Shown: piece by piece, positions 1 to 8,384 of the stretch | Position numbering within the stretch: the stretch's first letter is position 1 | How the letters are laid out: the number at the start of each line of letters is the position of its first letter | Origin: Candidatus Binatus sp. | Lineage (GTDB): Bacteria; Desulfobacterota; Binatia; Binatales; Binataceae | DNA length: 64,000 bases | Direction of reading: 5' to 3' | NCBI RefSeq assembly: GCF_030646925.1 | Contig: NZ_JAUSKL010000107.1 | Coordinates: 1-64,000 of the forward strand | Notes under the pieces: model-generated | What the model was told of the DNA's origin: nothing | Database searches by the model: none | Seen by the model: only the letters and a program-made list of their open reading frames with translations | Made by a program: the position numbers and the translations under genes

Positions 1-1
1 G

Positions 2-160
2 ATCGGGATGATCCCGGGGACGATCCTGTTCGCGTTTCTGGGCGACGCACTGTGGCATCCGCTGTCGGCGAAGTTCGTGCTGGCGGTGCTGCTGATCGGA
101 ACGTCGGTGGGATGCGGCGAACTTTATCGGCGCTGGTCGAACCTCCGGTTCGACGACTAG
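2..160 (+). CDS. VTT/TVP38-DedA-type membrane protein, C-terminal fragment
   Basis: Only the last 52 residues lie in the window, reading from the left edge to a TAG stop. The fragment begins IGMIPGTILFAFLGDAL, which matches the conserved Gly/Pro-rich region of the TVP38/TMEM64 (VTT domain) family of inner-membrane proteins. It is followed by one hydrophobic segment (KFVLAVLLIGTSVG) and a short basic tail. Members of this family are thought to act in membrane lipid handling or scrambling. The family call rests on this short motif only. The next gene starts about 70 bases downstream on the same strand. Confidence 0.55.
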   Translation: MGMIPGTILFAFLGDALWHPLSAKFVLAVLLIGTSVGCGELYRRWSNLRFDD

Positions 161-230
161 CGGCTAACCCGCCGGTGCCCAGAGACCGCAGATTATTGTT
201 CGATCCGTCGCCGCGTATTACATTTAAGGC

Positions 231-452
231 ATGAAACGCGACGTCGTAACTGTTCGTCTCGACAGCGACCTGAAGCCGTTGCTTGAAAAAGCGGTTCGAC
301 GATCGGGCAGAACGCGCAGCGAGATCGTCCGCGAAGCGCTCCGGCGTCATCTGCTGATTCTTCAGTTCGAACAAATCCGGAATCGTGTGATGCCGTTGGC
401 TGAGGCGCGCGGCTACCTGATCGACGAGGACATCTTCAAAGACGTTTCGTGA
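231..452 (+). CDS. ribbon-helix-helix (CopG-type) antitoxin
   Basis: A 73-residue protein with the layout of a ribbon-helix-helix DNA-binding antitoxin. An N-terminal strand (VVTVRLDSDL, residues 5-14) is followed by helices carrying the RSGRTRSEIVREALRRHL signature. Such proteins dimerise through the strand, bind their own operator and neutralise a toxin with the C-terminal tail. The stop overlaps the start of the PIN toxin gene in a GTGA junction, so the two are translationally coupled as in VapBC-like modules. The operon should be autorepressed by the antitoxin (family knowledge). The antitoxin reads intact although its partner is frameshifted. Confidence 0.8.
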   Translation: MKRDVVTVRLDSDLKPLLEKAVRRSGRTRSEIVREALRRHLLILQFEQIRNRVMPLAEARGYLIDEDIFKDVS

Positions 453-858
453 GAGTCTTCTTCGACACGAACGTGCTGGTCAGCGCGTTCGCAACGCGAG
501 GGCTTTGTCGCGATTTGGTCGCACGCGTCATCCGAGAACACGAGTTGCTGACGTCGGAGGTAGTGATCAAGGAAGTTCGGCGCCTACTCAAACGAAAGCT
601 GAAGGTCAATGACGTCACAATCGAAGAGACCGAGGCGTTTCTGCGCAACTTTCACGTCGAGACGCGGACTGAGGATCTTCCCGCCATTTCATCAACGACA
701 AAAGCGATCTCGAGGTGTTGGGCTCAGCCGTGGCCGCCCGCGCGGAAGTCTTCATAACAGGAGACCGCGAACTGCTTGAACTTGGCAAGTCAATTCGCGG
801 TCTCGACATTCTCGAACCGCGCGGCTTCTGGGAGCGAAGCCGCGGTCGCAAGCGGTAA
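449..858 (+). pseudogene. PIN-domain (VapC-like) toxin, frameshifted
   Basis: The GTG start gives MRVFFDTNVLVSAF, the N-terminal acidic strand of a PIN ribonuclease with the first catalytic Asp in FDTN. This frame runs into unrelated sequence and stops at 757. The missing half is in another frame from about 686 to the TAA at 856-858: FINDKSDLEVLGSAV, then VFITGDRELLEL with the late catalytic Asp, then LEPRGFW. One extra T in the T-run at about 686-689 would join the halves as PAI-FINDKSD. The lesion is therefore a one-base deletion in a homopolymer, which could be a real mutation or a sequencing error. If real, the module has lost its toxin. Confidence 0.8.
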
Positions 859-870
859 CTTTCGATTTCC

Positions 871-2187
871 TTAAGTGCCGGATTCCCAGCTCGCGAGATA
901 CTTCTTCTGCTCGGCGGTGAGGGTGTCGAGCTTGATGCCCATCGCGGCGAGTTTCACCGCGGCGACGTCCTGCTCGATCTCGACCGGCACTTCATGGACC
1001 TTTATTTCCAGATGCTTGGCCTTGGCGGCCCATTCGGAAGCCATCGCCTGCGTGGCGAAGCTCATGTCCATGACCTGCGCGGGATGACCCTCTGCGCACG
1101 CGAGGTTAACCAACCTGCCCTCGCCCAAAACGTAAACGACGCGGCCGTTCGACAGATGATACGCATCGACGTTGCGGGTGACGTTCTTCTCGACTTTCTT
1201 CGCGGTGTCGGTCAAATAGGCCATGTCGATCTCGACGTCGAAATGGCCCGAGTTGCTGAGGAACGCGCCGTCACGCATCAGGCCGAAATGAACCGACGAG
1301 AGCACGTGCTTGTCGCCGGTGGCGGTGATGAAGATGTCGGCGACTTTCGCAGCGTCGATCATTTTCATCACGCGGAAACCGTCCATCGCGGCTTCGAGCG
1401 CGCGAATCGGATCGACTTCGGTTACGATCACGTCGGCACCGAGTCCGCGAGCGCGCGATGCGATACCGCGGCCGCAATAGCCGTAGCCTGCGACGACGAT
1501 GACCGAGCCGGCGATAAGCACGCCGGTCGCGCGGATGATTCCGTCGAGCGTAGATTGGCCGGTGCCGTAGCGATTGTCGAACAGATGCTTGGTTTGCGCG
1601 TCGTTCACTGCCACGACGGGGATTTTCAGCGCGCCGTCCTTGGCCATCGCACGCAGCCGGATGACGCCGGTGGTGGTCTCCTCCATGCTCGCTTTGACCT
1701 GCTCGGCAAGGCTCGCGTATTCGGTGTGGAGGAGACTTACGAGATCGGCGCCGTCGTCCATCGTGATGGTGGGATGGCGTTCGAGCACTGCGCGCAGATG
1801 GCTGTAATAGGTATCGCGATCCTCGCCGTGAATTGCGTAGGTGGGGATGTCGTACTGATCGACCAGTGCGGCGGCGACATCATCCTGGGTCGAGAGCGGA
1901 TTCGAGGCGCAGGCGAACACCTCGGCGCCGCCCGCTTTCAAAGCGCGCAGCAGGTTGGCGGTTTCACAGGTGATATGCAGACAGGCTCCGAGGCGCTGGC
2001 CCTTCAGCGGCAGTTCCTTGGCAAAACGATCGCGGATTCGCCGCAACACGGGCATCTGCTTGTCGGCCCATTCGATTCGCTTGCGGCCCGCTTCCGCGAG
2101 TCCGAGATCGTGAACATCGTATTCCGGCAGGGTGGAGTTGGCGCGGGCTTTGGGCATGACTTTACGCTTGGCGGCAGTCGTCGACAT
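871..2187 (-). CDS. ahcY: adenosylhomocysteinase (SAH hydrolase)
   Basis: A 438-residue NAD-dependent S-adenosylhomocysteine hydrolase that splits SAH to adenosine and homocysteine and so removes the product inhibitor of methyltransferases. Visible marks are [10 protein letters not shown] near the N terminus, the central catalytic area around [13 protein letters not shown] and [10 protein letters not shown], and the NAD-binding loop [10 protein letters not shown]. The C terminus ends SWESGT, as in archaeal and Thermotoga-type enzymes, and lacks the HYRY tail of the long form. The ATG at 2187 is chosen over an upstream start because it has a GGAG ten bases before it and follows metK by 49 bases. 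The metK-ahcY order makes a SAM-cycle operon. Confidence 0.95.
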   Translation of the reverse strand: MSTTAAKRKVMPKARANSTLPEYDVHDLGLAEAGRKRIEWADKQMPVLRRIRDRFAKELPLKGQRLGACLHITCETANLLRALKAGGAEVFACASNPLSTQDDVAAALVDQYDIPTYAIHGEDRDTYYSHLRAVLERHPTITMDDGADLVSLLHTEYASLAEQVKASMEETTTGVIRLRAMAKDGALKIPVVAVNDAQTKHLFDNRYGTGQSTLDGIIRATGVLIAGSVIVVAGYGYCGRGIASRARGLGADVIVTEVDPIRALEAAMDGFRVMKMIDAAKVADIFITATGDKHVLSSVHFGLMRDGAFLSNSGHFDVEIDMAYLTDTAKKVEKNVTRNVDAYHLSNGRVVYVLGEGRLVNLACAEGHPAQVMDMSFATQAMASEWAAKAKHLEIKVHEVPVEIEQDVAAVKLAAMGIKLDTLTAEQKKYLASWESGT

Positions 2188-2236
2188 CTTGGTAAATCTC
2201 CGGGAAATCTTTCGTTGTTGAGGCGTGCGGATCCGG

Positions 2237-3421
2237 CTAGCGGCCGTTTCGACCGAACGCATTCTTAAGTTGCTCGGCCATGTCGGTGCGCTCCCACGGG
2301 AAAAATCCGTCCACGGGAGGACGGCCGAAATGCCCGTACGCGGCGGTCGATTGATAGATTGGGCGCTTTAGATTCAAGGTTTTGATAATGCCCGCGGGGC
2401 GAAAATCGAACAGCTCGCGCAGCGTGGCCGAGAGCTTTTCTTCGGACACCGTGCCGGTATCGAACGTATCGATCAGCAGCGAGACTGGTTCAGCGACGCC
2501 GATCGCGTAAGCGACCTGGATTTCGCATTTGGTCGCGAGGCCGGCTGCGACGACGGTTTTCGCGACGTGGCGCGCCATGTAGCAAGCCGAGCGATCTACT
2601 TTGCTCGGGTCTTTGCCCGAGAACGCGCCGCCACCGTGACGGCCGTAGCCGCCGTAAGTATCGACGATGATCTTGCGGCCGGTGAGTCCGCAATCGCCGT
2701 GCGGTCCGCCGATTACGAAGCTGCCGGTCGGGTTGACGTGATACACCGTGTCGCGCGTGAGGTACTGCGCGGGGATGGTCTTTTTGATCACTTCTTCGAT
2801 CATCGATTCGCGAATCGTTTGGTACTTCACGTTAGGCGAATGCTGAGTCGAGATGACGACCGCGGTGACTTCGACCGGGCGGTTATCGACGTAGCGAACG
2901 GTGACCTGGCTTTTGGCGTCGGGGCGCAGGAAATCGACCTTCTTCGACTTGCGCATCCGGGTGAGGTTTTCCATCAGGCGATGAGCCATCGCGATCGGCA
3001 GCGGCATCCGCTCGGGCGTCTCGTCGCACGCGAAACCGAACATCAGGCCCTGGTCGCCGGCGCCCTGTTCCTTGTGCAGTCCCTCGCCCTCGGTCACGCC
3101 TTGGGAAATATCGGGCGACTGCGGCTCGATCGCGGTGAGGACTGCGCACATATTGCCGTCGAAACCGACGTCGGCGTTGTCGTAGCCGATACCAATCGCG
3201 GTCTTGCGGGCGATATCGACGAAATCGGGGTGTCCTTTGCTGGTGATCTCACCGGCGAGCACGATTAGTCCGGTCTTGGTGAGGGTCTCGAGCGCGACGC
3301 GTGAGTTGGGATCTTCCTTGAGGAGAGCATCGAGGACGGCATCCGAGATCTGGTCGCACATTTTATCGGGATGACCCTCCGAGACGGACTCGGAGGTGAA
3401 CAGGAAATTCTTCAACGGCAT
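2237..3421 (-). CDS. metK: S-adenosylmethionine synthetase
   Basis: A 394-residue methionine adenosyltransferase forming SAM from methionine and ATP. Conserved features are [17 protein letters not shown] near the N terminus, the [10 protein letters not shown] motif at about residue 120, and the Gly-rich loop [15 protein letters not shown] at about residue 265. The start [12 protein letters not shown] has an AAGGAG nine bases upstream, so the ATG at 3421 is preferred to an upstream alternative. It is first in an operon with ahcY. A sigma70-like promoter lies about 165 bases upstream and the intervening leader can fold, with one hairpin covering the ribosome binding site. Cytoplasmic homotetramer by family knowledge. 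Confidence 0.97.
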   Translation of the reverse strand: MPLKNFLFTSESVSEGHPDKMCDQISDAVLDALLKEDPNSRVALETLTKTGLIVLAGEITSKGHPDFVDIARKTAIGIGYDNADVGFDGNMCAVLTAIEPQSPDISQGVTEGEGLHKEQGAGDQGLMFGFACDETPERMPLPIAMAHRLMENLTRMRKSKKVDFLRPDAKSQVTVRYVDNRPVEVTAVVISTQHSPNVKYQTIRESMIEEVIKKTIPAQYLTRDTVYHVNPTGSFVIGGPHGDCGLTGRKIIVDTYGGYGRHGGGAFSGKDPSKVDRSACYMARHVAKTVVAAGLATKCEIQVAYAIGVAEPVSLLIDTFDTGTVSEEKLSATLRELFDFRPAGIIKTLNLKRPIYQSTAAYGHFGRPPVDGFFPWERTDMAEQLKNAFGRNGR

Positions 3422-3579
3422 TCGCGGTAGCTCCTTGGCAAGAGGTTGCGGGCGCGCCACGGCCGACAGTAATTCAACCTGGCAAACTGGGTCGCGGCAC
3501 TGAGTTCGTTCAAGTCAGTTAGATTCAACGCATCGCAGCAGCGAAGTTCGCTGCTATGCGGGCGGCATTGCGGCTGTGG
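3422..3579 (-). promoter_or_regulatory. structured 5' leader of metK, possible cis-regulatory RNA
   Basis: The region from the predicted transcription start to the metK ATG is about 158 bases long. It contains a strong hairpin at 3537-3555 (AGCAGCGAA pairing with TTCGCTGCT). AGGTTG (3475-3480) can pair with CAACCT (3443-3448). An alternative hairpin pairs CTCTT (3440-3444) with AGGAG (3431-3435), which is the ribosome binding site. The second and third pairings share two bases and compete. This looks like a leader that controls translation, but it does not match the SAM-I, SAM-II or SAH riboswitch consensus as I know them. Confidence 0.4.
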
Positions 3580-3585
3580 ACGAAT

Positions 3586-3614
3586 GATATAACTGACCGA
3601 TTGGGCAGGGTCAA
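3586..3614 (-). promoter_or_regulatory. sigma70-like promoter of metK-ahcY
   Basis: On the minus strand TTGACC (3609-3614) is separated by 17 bases from TATATC (3586-3591). Spacing and boxes fit a housekeeping sigma factor. Transcription would begin near 3579 and give the long metK leader. Confidence 0.6.
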
Positions 3615-3655
3615 GGTCCATTAGCTGCTTCAAGGCGCACAAAAGCCAAAGCAGT

Positions 3656-3922
3656 TCATTCTTCGCCGAAGCGGTTTTCGAATAAGTCCTGCACCGCTTT
3701 TAGCGCTTCGCGAGCGTCGGCACCTTCGGTGCGCAGCTTCAGTTTCGAGCCAATCCCGGCGCCGAGCATGATAATCGAGGTGACGCTCTTGGCGTTGGTC
3801 ATGGTTTTGCCGCGGCCGATCATCACTTGCGAGGAGAACTTTGAGGCGGTTTGCGCAAGGGTCGATGCTGCGCGCAGATGCAGCCCGAGCCGATTCTTCA
3901 CCTCCACAGTCGCCTCCGCCAC
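3656..3922 (-). CDS. HPr-like phosphocarrier protein
   Basis: An 88-residue HPr-family protein of the phosphotransferase system, or a nitrogen-type PTS analogue. The phosphorylatable His lies in NRLGLHLRAAS (residues 9-19), where most HPr proteins read GLHARPA. The second conserved patch is NAKSVTSIIMLGA, with a Ser at the regulatory position followed by the Gly-rich stretch. The GTG at 3922 is preferred because AAAGG lies seven bases upstream; a GTG two codons earlier is also possible. The DHH phosphoesterase gene is upstream on the same strand and metK is downstream. No sugar permease or enzyme I lies nearby, so a regulatory PTS role is a reasonable guess. Confidence 0.85.
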   Translation of the reverse strand: MAEATVEVKNRLGLHLRAASTLAQTASKFSSQVMIGRGKTMTNAKSVTSIIMLGAGIGSKLKLRTEGADAREALKAVQDLFENRFGEE

Positions 3923-4024
3923 GTTCACGCCTTTACGATAAAGGTATCCGCGTGCGCGGTAAACGGGGCGGGCGGGCGATTCTCGCCGCATTATGCCGCG
4001 GGCACGATCGTGAGGCCGGTTACG

Positions 4025-5071
4025 CTACGAACCATTGCGTCCGTTAGGGGAGCGGCCGTCGTCGCCTTCGGTCGTCTTTATGATTTGCCCGGCGAACAAG
4101 TCGCGCAGCCGCGCCTCGATTGCGGGATCGCGCGTGGTCTTTTCGCGGCGCCGCCAACTGGTAAGCGGGATGACTGCCTTGGCCATATTGCGATGCCCGC
4201 CGGCGCTGCCGATATCGCCGAACAGAGTCTTTACCAGTTCACCGGCGTTGGCGCGGCCCATCCCATGATTGCGGACGCTGATGACGAGATTTTTGCCGAG
4301 CTTGCCGGCCACGGCGACCCACTCGACTCCTTCGAACTGGAGGCAGAAGTCGGCCATCTGCACAATCAGATCATCGCGTTCGACGCGGCCAAGATTAAGC
4401 ACGATCAACTTGTCCTCGACCACCATCCGCTTCATCGCGCGGCCTAAAATCTGCGCGAAACTCAGCGGCAGTTCGGGCCGATCGATCTGGCGCATCAGAT
4501 TGTAATTTGCCAGCGGCGTGAGATGCGTGAACGCCTGCAGGTCGTCCTCGGTGACGCGCCGCGAAAGCATCAGGGTGTCGCTGCGGATGCCGTAGAGCAG
4601 CGCGGTCGCGAGGCGTTCGCTGATGCGCTCATCGGCGGTCATCAGGTACTCGGTCATGATGGTGGCGGTGGCGCCGTAGCGAACACGGACATCCTCGAAC
4701 GGCGCGTTGCCGGAGTCGTAACCGGGATGATGATCGATCACGATATCGGCGCGGGGAATTTTTTCGCCGAAGAACGGCGGCTGCACGTCGACCATCGCGA
4801 TCTTGTCGAAGGTGTCGAGTTCTTCGGTGGTCGCCTGGGCGATCTCGATTTCGAGCAGATGCACCATCGTGCGGTTTTCGGGGCGGGTGACGGGAGTGAA
4901 GGAAAAGATCGGCGTGGTCTGCTTATTGCGCCCGAGCAGCGTGCGCAGCGCCATCGCGCTCGACATCGCGTCGGGGTCGGGATCGTCCTGGAGCAGAATC
5001 GCGACGCGATCACCCTCGCAGACCATCGCACGCAGTTCCTTGATTTTCTGTTTGGTAAAAGCTGGGTCCAT
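4025..5071 (-). CDS. DHH-family phosphoesterase (NrnA-like)
   Basis: A 348-residue protein with both halves of the DHH/DHHA1 fold. The DHH domain shows DPDPDAMSSA (about residue 30), VDVQPP and IDHHP (about residue 115), which bind two divalent metals. The DHHA1 domain ends in SAGGHRNMAKAVIPL (about residue 290), the substrate-binding Gly-rich loop. Relatives are nanoRNases, pAp phosphatases or c-di-AMP/pApA phosphodiesterases. Sequence alone does not choose between these substrates. There is no CBS or other added domain. It starts close to a divergent small zinc-ribbon gene and ends about 100 bases before the HPr gene. Confidence 0.85.
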   Translation of the reverse strand: MDPAFTKQKIKELRAMVCEGDRVAILLQDDPDPDAMSSAMALRTLLGRNKQTTPIFSFTPVTRPENRTMVHLLEIEIAQATTEELDTFDKIAMVDVQPPFFGEKIPRADIVIDHHPGYDSGNAPFEDVRVRYGATATIMTEYLMTADERISERLATALLYGIRSDTLMLSRRVTEDDLQAFTHLTPLANYNLMRQIDRPELPLSFAQILGRAMKRMVVEDKLIVLNLGRVERDDLIVQMADFCLQFEGVEWVAVAGKLGKNLVISVRNHGMGRANAGELVKTLFGDIGSAGGHRNMAKAVIPLTSWRRREKTTRDPAIEARLRDLFAGQIIKTTEGDDGRSPNGRNGS

Positions 5072-5263
5072 TTAGGATTGGGATGAAGTTCTGCGCGGCC
5101 GAGGTCGAACTATCGGCGGATCAGATGCGGGTTGTCGGCGAAGCAGGCGGCGGTCGGAAATGACCGGCAACTATAGGGTTCGTCGGAATCGGCGAGAATC
5201 ATCGGATTTCGGGGATTATCACAGCGCAAAGATCTGACGCAATGATGTATGATAGCAGGTTAT

Positions 5264-5515
5264 ATGGATCCGTCCGAATCTCATCCGACTAAATTCAACT
5301 GCGCGATTTGCCGGCGGCCGACGGCGGAATGGCTGATGCGCATCTTGGTCGAGGATATTGCCGGCTTTCGGCAGGAAGCGCTGATTTGCGCTAATTGCGC
5401 GGTCAAACTGCGCCTCGCGTCCGAAAAAATGCGCGACCTGCAAATCGATCCGTGGGTGCACGAGGCGGTGGCGGCCGTTTTGCGCGGCGATCAATCGGAA
5501 CAGGAAAACGGCTAG
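5264..5515 (+). CDS. small zinc-ribbon protein
   Basis: An 83-residue protein of unknown function. Two CxxC knuckles, CAIC (about residue 14) and CANC (about residue 44), are spaced like a treble-clef or zinc-ribbon fold. The rest is helical and charged. An in-frame ATG exists five codons earlier at 5249, but the ATG at 5264 has an AGG before it and I prefer it. The stop is two bases before the lysS ATG, so the two genes are probably co-translated. A role near translation is suggested only by that position. Confidence 0.65.
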   Translation: MDPSESHPTKFNCAICRRPTAEWLMRILVEDIAGFRQEALICANCAVKLRLASEKMRDLQIDPWVHEAVAAVLRGDQSEQENG

Positions 5516-5517
5516 CG

Positions 5518-7137
5518 ATGGCGGGTGCGGGCAAAAACGAATCACAGGCGCCGGCGGTCTCAGGCGCGACGCTATGGCCGCGCGAGGAAGCGGAGCGGCT
5601 CCGCGAGCGGGTGTCGTCGTACGAGGCATCGCGGCCGGTGATTTTTCAAAGCGGCTTCGGACCGTCGGGATTGCCGCATCTCGGCACGATGTGCGAAATC
5701 CTGCGGCCGTCGTACGTGCGCCACGCATTCGGGAAGATCGAACCGTCGCGGCCGACGCGGCTGATCGTTTTCATCGACGACATGGACGGGCTCCGCAAAG
5801 TGCCGGAGAACGTGCCGCGCCGCGAAGAAATCGCGCAGCATCTCGGCCAGCCGGTGTCGAAGATTTCCGATCCGTTCGGATGCTGCGCCAGTTTTTCGGA
5901 GCACATGGTCGGCCTGCTGACAAAATTTCTGGAGCCGGTCGAAGTCGAGTACGAACTGATCCGGTCGTCGGAGATGTATTCGGCGGGACGCTTCGATGAG
6001 GCGCTCAAGCTGATCCTCGAAAAGCATCAGGCGATCACCGCGATCATCACGCCGACGCTGCGCGAGGAAAATCGCGCGGGATGGTCGCCGTTCATGCCGC
6101 TTTGTCCGCGCTGCGGGCAGGTAATCGAGCGCAGGGTGACGGCGTATCACGTCGAGCGCGCGGCGATCGAGTTCGTCTGCGAGAAGAGCGCGGGCGGCGT
6201 TGCCGGATGCGGCTTCAGCGGCGAGCAATCGGTGCTGGGCGGCAAAGCGAAGGTGCAGTGGAAAGTCGATTGGGCGCTCAGATGGTACGCGCTCGCAGTC
6301 GATTACGAACTTTACGGCAAGGACCTCACCGATTCGGCGCGCCTGTCGGGACAAATCCTGCGCGTGCTCGGCGGCAATCCGCCGCTGGGGTTTCCGTTCG
6401 AGATGTTTCTCGACGAAGAGGGGCGCAAGGTATCGAAGTCGATTGGGCGCGGCGTGACGGTCGAGCAATGGACGCGCTACGCGCCGATCGAAGTGCTGAA
6501 GATGTTCCTGCTGCAGAATCCGCGGCGCGCACGGAAATTGTTTCTCGGCTCGATTCCGCAATACGTCGATGAATTCCTCGGCGCGCTGCGCGAGCACGCC
6601 AACGCGGATGAAGCCGCGCAGAAAAGCTCGGCGCTCGAGTTCGTGCTACAGAAAAATACGCCGCGAAGATTCAACAGCGATCTCAGTTTCGGGATGATGA
6701 TGAACCTGGTCGCGACGCTGGGAAGTTCGGATCGCGATTTCATCTGGAAATATCTGACCAGCTACGACACGGCGATCGCGGGCGACGCGGAGACCGAAGC
6801 GATGGCGCGCACTTTGATCGAGTGCACGCTGAATTTCTACGCGGATTTTATCGAGCCGACGAAGCAGGCATACGCGCCGACCGGCGTTGAGCGGGAGCAG
6901 TTGCAGAGCCTCGTCGAGTTTCTCGGAGAGCATCGGGACGCGAGCGCCGAGGAGATCGAGAAGAAGATTTATGATCTCGGGCGCGAGAATTACGACAAGC
7001 CGGGCAAGATTTTTCCGCTGATGTATCGATCGATCCTGGGGCAGGAGAGGGGCCCGCGCCTGGGCGCGTTTATCAGGCTCGCGACGCCGGCGCGCGTGCT
7101 CGAGTTGCTCGACGCCACGCTCGCCCGTTCCGCCTAG
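5518..7137 (+). CDS. lysS: class I lysyl-tRNA synthetase
   Basis: A 539-residue LysRS of the archaeal (class I) type, which charges tRNA-Lys with lysine using a Rossmann-fold catalytic domain. The HIGH-like motif is PHLGT (about residue 55) in GFGPSGLPHLGTMCE, and the KMSKS-like motif is KVSKS (about residue 310). A CPRC knuckle (about residue 200) and later cysteines form the zinc-binding insert. The C-terminal part is the alpha-helical anticodon-binding cage. Most bacteria use the unrelated class II enzyme; class I occurs in archaea, spirochaetes and alphaproteobacteria. No class II lysS is seen in the window. The stop overlaps the convergent hemW stop. Confidence 0.93.
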   Translation: MAGAGKNESQAPAVSGATLWPREEAERLRERVSSYEASRPVIFQSGFGPSGLPHLGTMCEILRPSYVRHAFGKIEPSRPTRLIVFIDDMDGLRKVPENVPRREEIAQHLGQPVSKISDPFGCCASFSEHMVGLLTKFLEPVEVEYELIRSSEMYSAGRFDEALKLILEKHQAITAIITPTLREENRAGWSPFMPLCPRCGQVIERRVTAYHVERAAIEFVCEKSAGGVAGCGFSGEQSVLGGKAKVQWKVDWALRWYALAVDYELYGKDLTDSARLSGQILRVLGGNPPLGFPFEMFLDEEGRKVSKSIGRGVTVEQWTRYAPIEVLKMFLLQNPRRARKLFLGSIPQYVDEFLGALREHANADEAAQKSSALEFVLQKNTPRRFNSDLSFGMMMNLVATLGSSDRDFIWKYLTSYDTAIAGDAETEAMARTLIECTLNFYADFIEPTKQAYAPTGVEREQLQSLVEFLGEHRDASAEEIEKKIYDLGRENYDKPGKIFPLMYRSILGQERGPRLGAFIRLATPARVLELLDATLARSA

Positions 7138-8282
7138 ACGAATTCGGCGAAGACGGAGTCGGCCATTTCGAGGCCGCGATCGGTAAGCTTGATACGGCCG
7201 CGATCGAGCGTGAGCAATCCGTCGTTGAAGAGCGGAGTGGCGGTCGCGCCGAAGATACATTCGAAGTTGCGGCCGAAGCGATCATGGAAATCGCGGAGCG
7301 CAAAGCCGTCGCGGAGCCGCAGATTCAGGAACACGAACTCGCCCTGCGAACTGGTCTCATCGACGTTTTCGGAGCCAGCCTCGGCGAGGCCGCGCTCTTC
7401 GATCGCCGCGATGTAGCGCGCCGGGAATTTTTCATTCCACCATCGCCGTCCGCCTTGACCGTCGCGAGCATAGCTATGCGCGCCGGCGCCGATTCCGATG
7501 TAACTTTCGCCGCGCCAGTAAGCGAGATTGTGGCGCGCTTCGTGGCCGGGCGGCGCGTAATTCGAGATTTCGTACATCGGGTAGCCGCGGCGCGGAATTT
7601 CCTCGCGCACGGTCGCATACATCGCGGCCTGCTCGTCGGTCGGCAACTGCTTGATTCGTCCACGCTTCAAGTCGGTGAAAAAAGCGGTGCCTTCCTCGAA
7701 GGTCAGGTTGTAGGCGGAAATGTGATCGGGCTCGAGCCCGACGGCTGACTCGATATCGAACAAAATGTCGGCGACGGTCTGGCCGGGGACGGCGAAGATC
7801 AAGTCGAGGTTGAGGCGATCGAAGCCGGCGCGATGCGCCAGTTTGGCGGCCTCGCGCGTTTCGTCGGCGGTGTGGATGCGGCCGAGGAATTTCAGCGTGG
7901 CATCGTTGAACGATTGCGCGCCGAAGCTGATGCGATTGACGCCCGCCGCGCGCATCCCGCGCAATTTTTCAGCGTTGACGGTGCCGGGATTTGCTTCGAG
8001 CGTGATCTCTGCGCCGGAATCGATTCCGAAAATTCGCGCGGCTGCGTCGATAATCGCGCCGATTGATTTTGGATCGAACAGCGACGGAGTGCCGCCGCCA
8101 AAAAAGATCGTCTTGATGCGTTCGCCGGCAAACGGCGCCATCGCGGCGCGACGCTCGAGTTCAGCAATCAGCGTGGCGGTGTATTGATGCTCGGGCCACG
8201 ACGCGGCGGCGTGCGAATTGAAATCGCAATACGGGCACTTGGACTGGCACCACGGAATATGGACGTAGAGTGAGAAGCTCAC
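7134..8282 (-). CDS. hemW: HemW-like radical SAM haem chaperone
   Basis: A 382-residue radical SAM protein of the HemW/HemN group. The cluster motif is CQSKCPYC in YVHIPWCQSKCPYCDF (residues 6-21), which ligates a 4Fe-4S cluster. GGGTPSL (about residue 63) is the SAM-binding GGE-like strand. The extra N-terminal Cys that is conserved in true HemN oxidases is absent, which favours the haem-trafficking protein HemW over coproporphyrinogen dehydrogenase. It converges with lysS, sharing four bases at the stops, and diverges from murJ. Confidence 0.85.
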   Translation of the reverse strand: MSFSLYVHIPWCQSKCPYCDFNSHAAASWPEHQYTATLIAELERRAAMAPFAGERIKTIFFGGGTPSLFDPKSIGAIIDAAARIFGIDSGAEITLEANPGTVNAEKLRGMRAAGVNRISFGAQSFNDATLKFLGRIHTADETREAAKLAHRAGFDRLNLDLIFAVPGQTVADILFDIESAVGLEPDHISAYNLTFEEGTAFFTDLKRGRIKQLPTDEQAAMYATVREEIPRRGYPMYEISNYAPPGHEARHNLAYWRGESYIGIGAGAHSYARDGQGGRRWWNEKFPARYIAAIEERGLAEAGSENVDETSSQGEFVFLNLRLRDGFALRDFHDRFGRNFECIFGATATPLFNDGLLTLDRGRIKLTDRGLEMADSVFAEFV

Positions 8283-8384
8283 GCGAACATTGTAGCCGTC
8301 CGCGCGCGCTGCGGCATCAGCAGAAGAGGGGGTGCTACAACATGGTGGAGGCGGTCGTTATACTGCCGATCGCGAGAGCGGGAC

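Noticed and set aside
994-2268. Long open frame antisense to ahcY (424 codons)
   Set aside because: It is a GC-driven shadow of ahcY; the translation has no family features and the minus-strand gene is certain.
7134-8282. Oxygen-independent coproporphyrinogen oxidase HemN
   Set aside because: Length and the missing extra Cys in the N-terminal motif fit HemW better.
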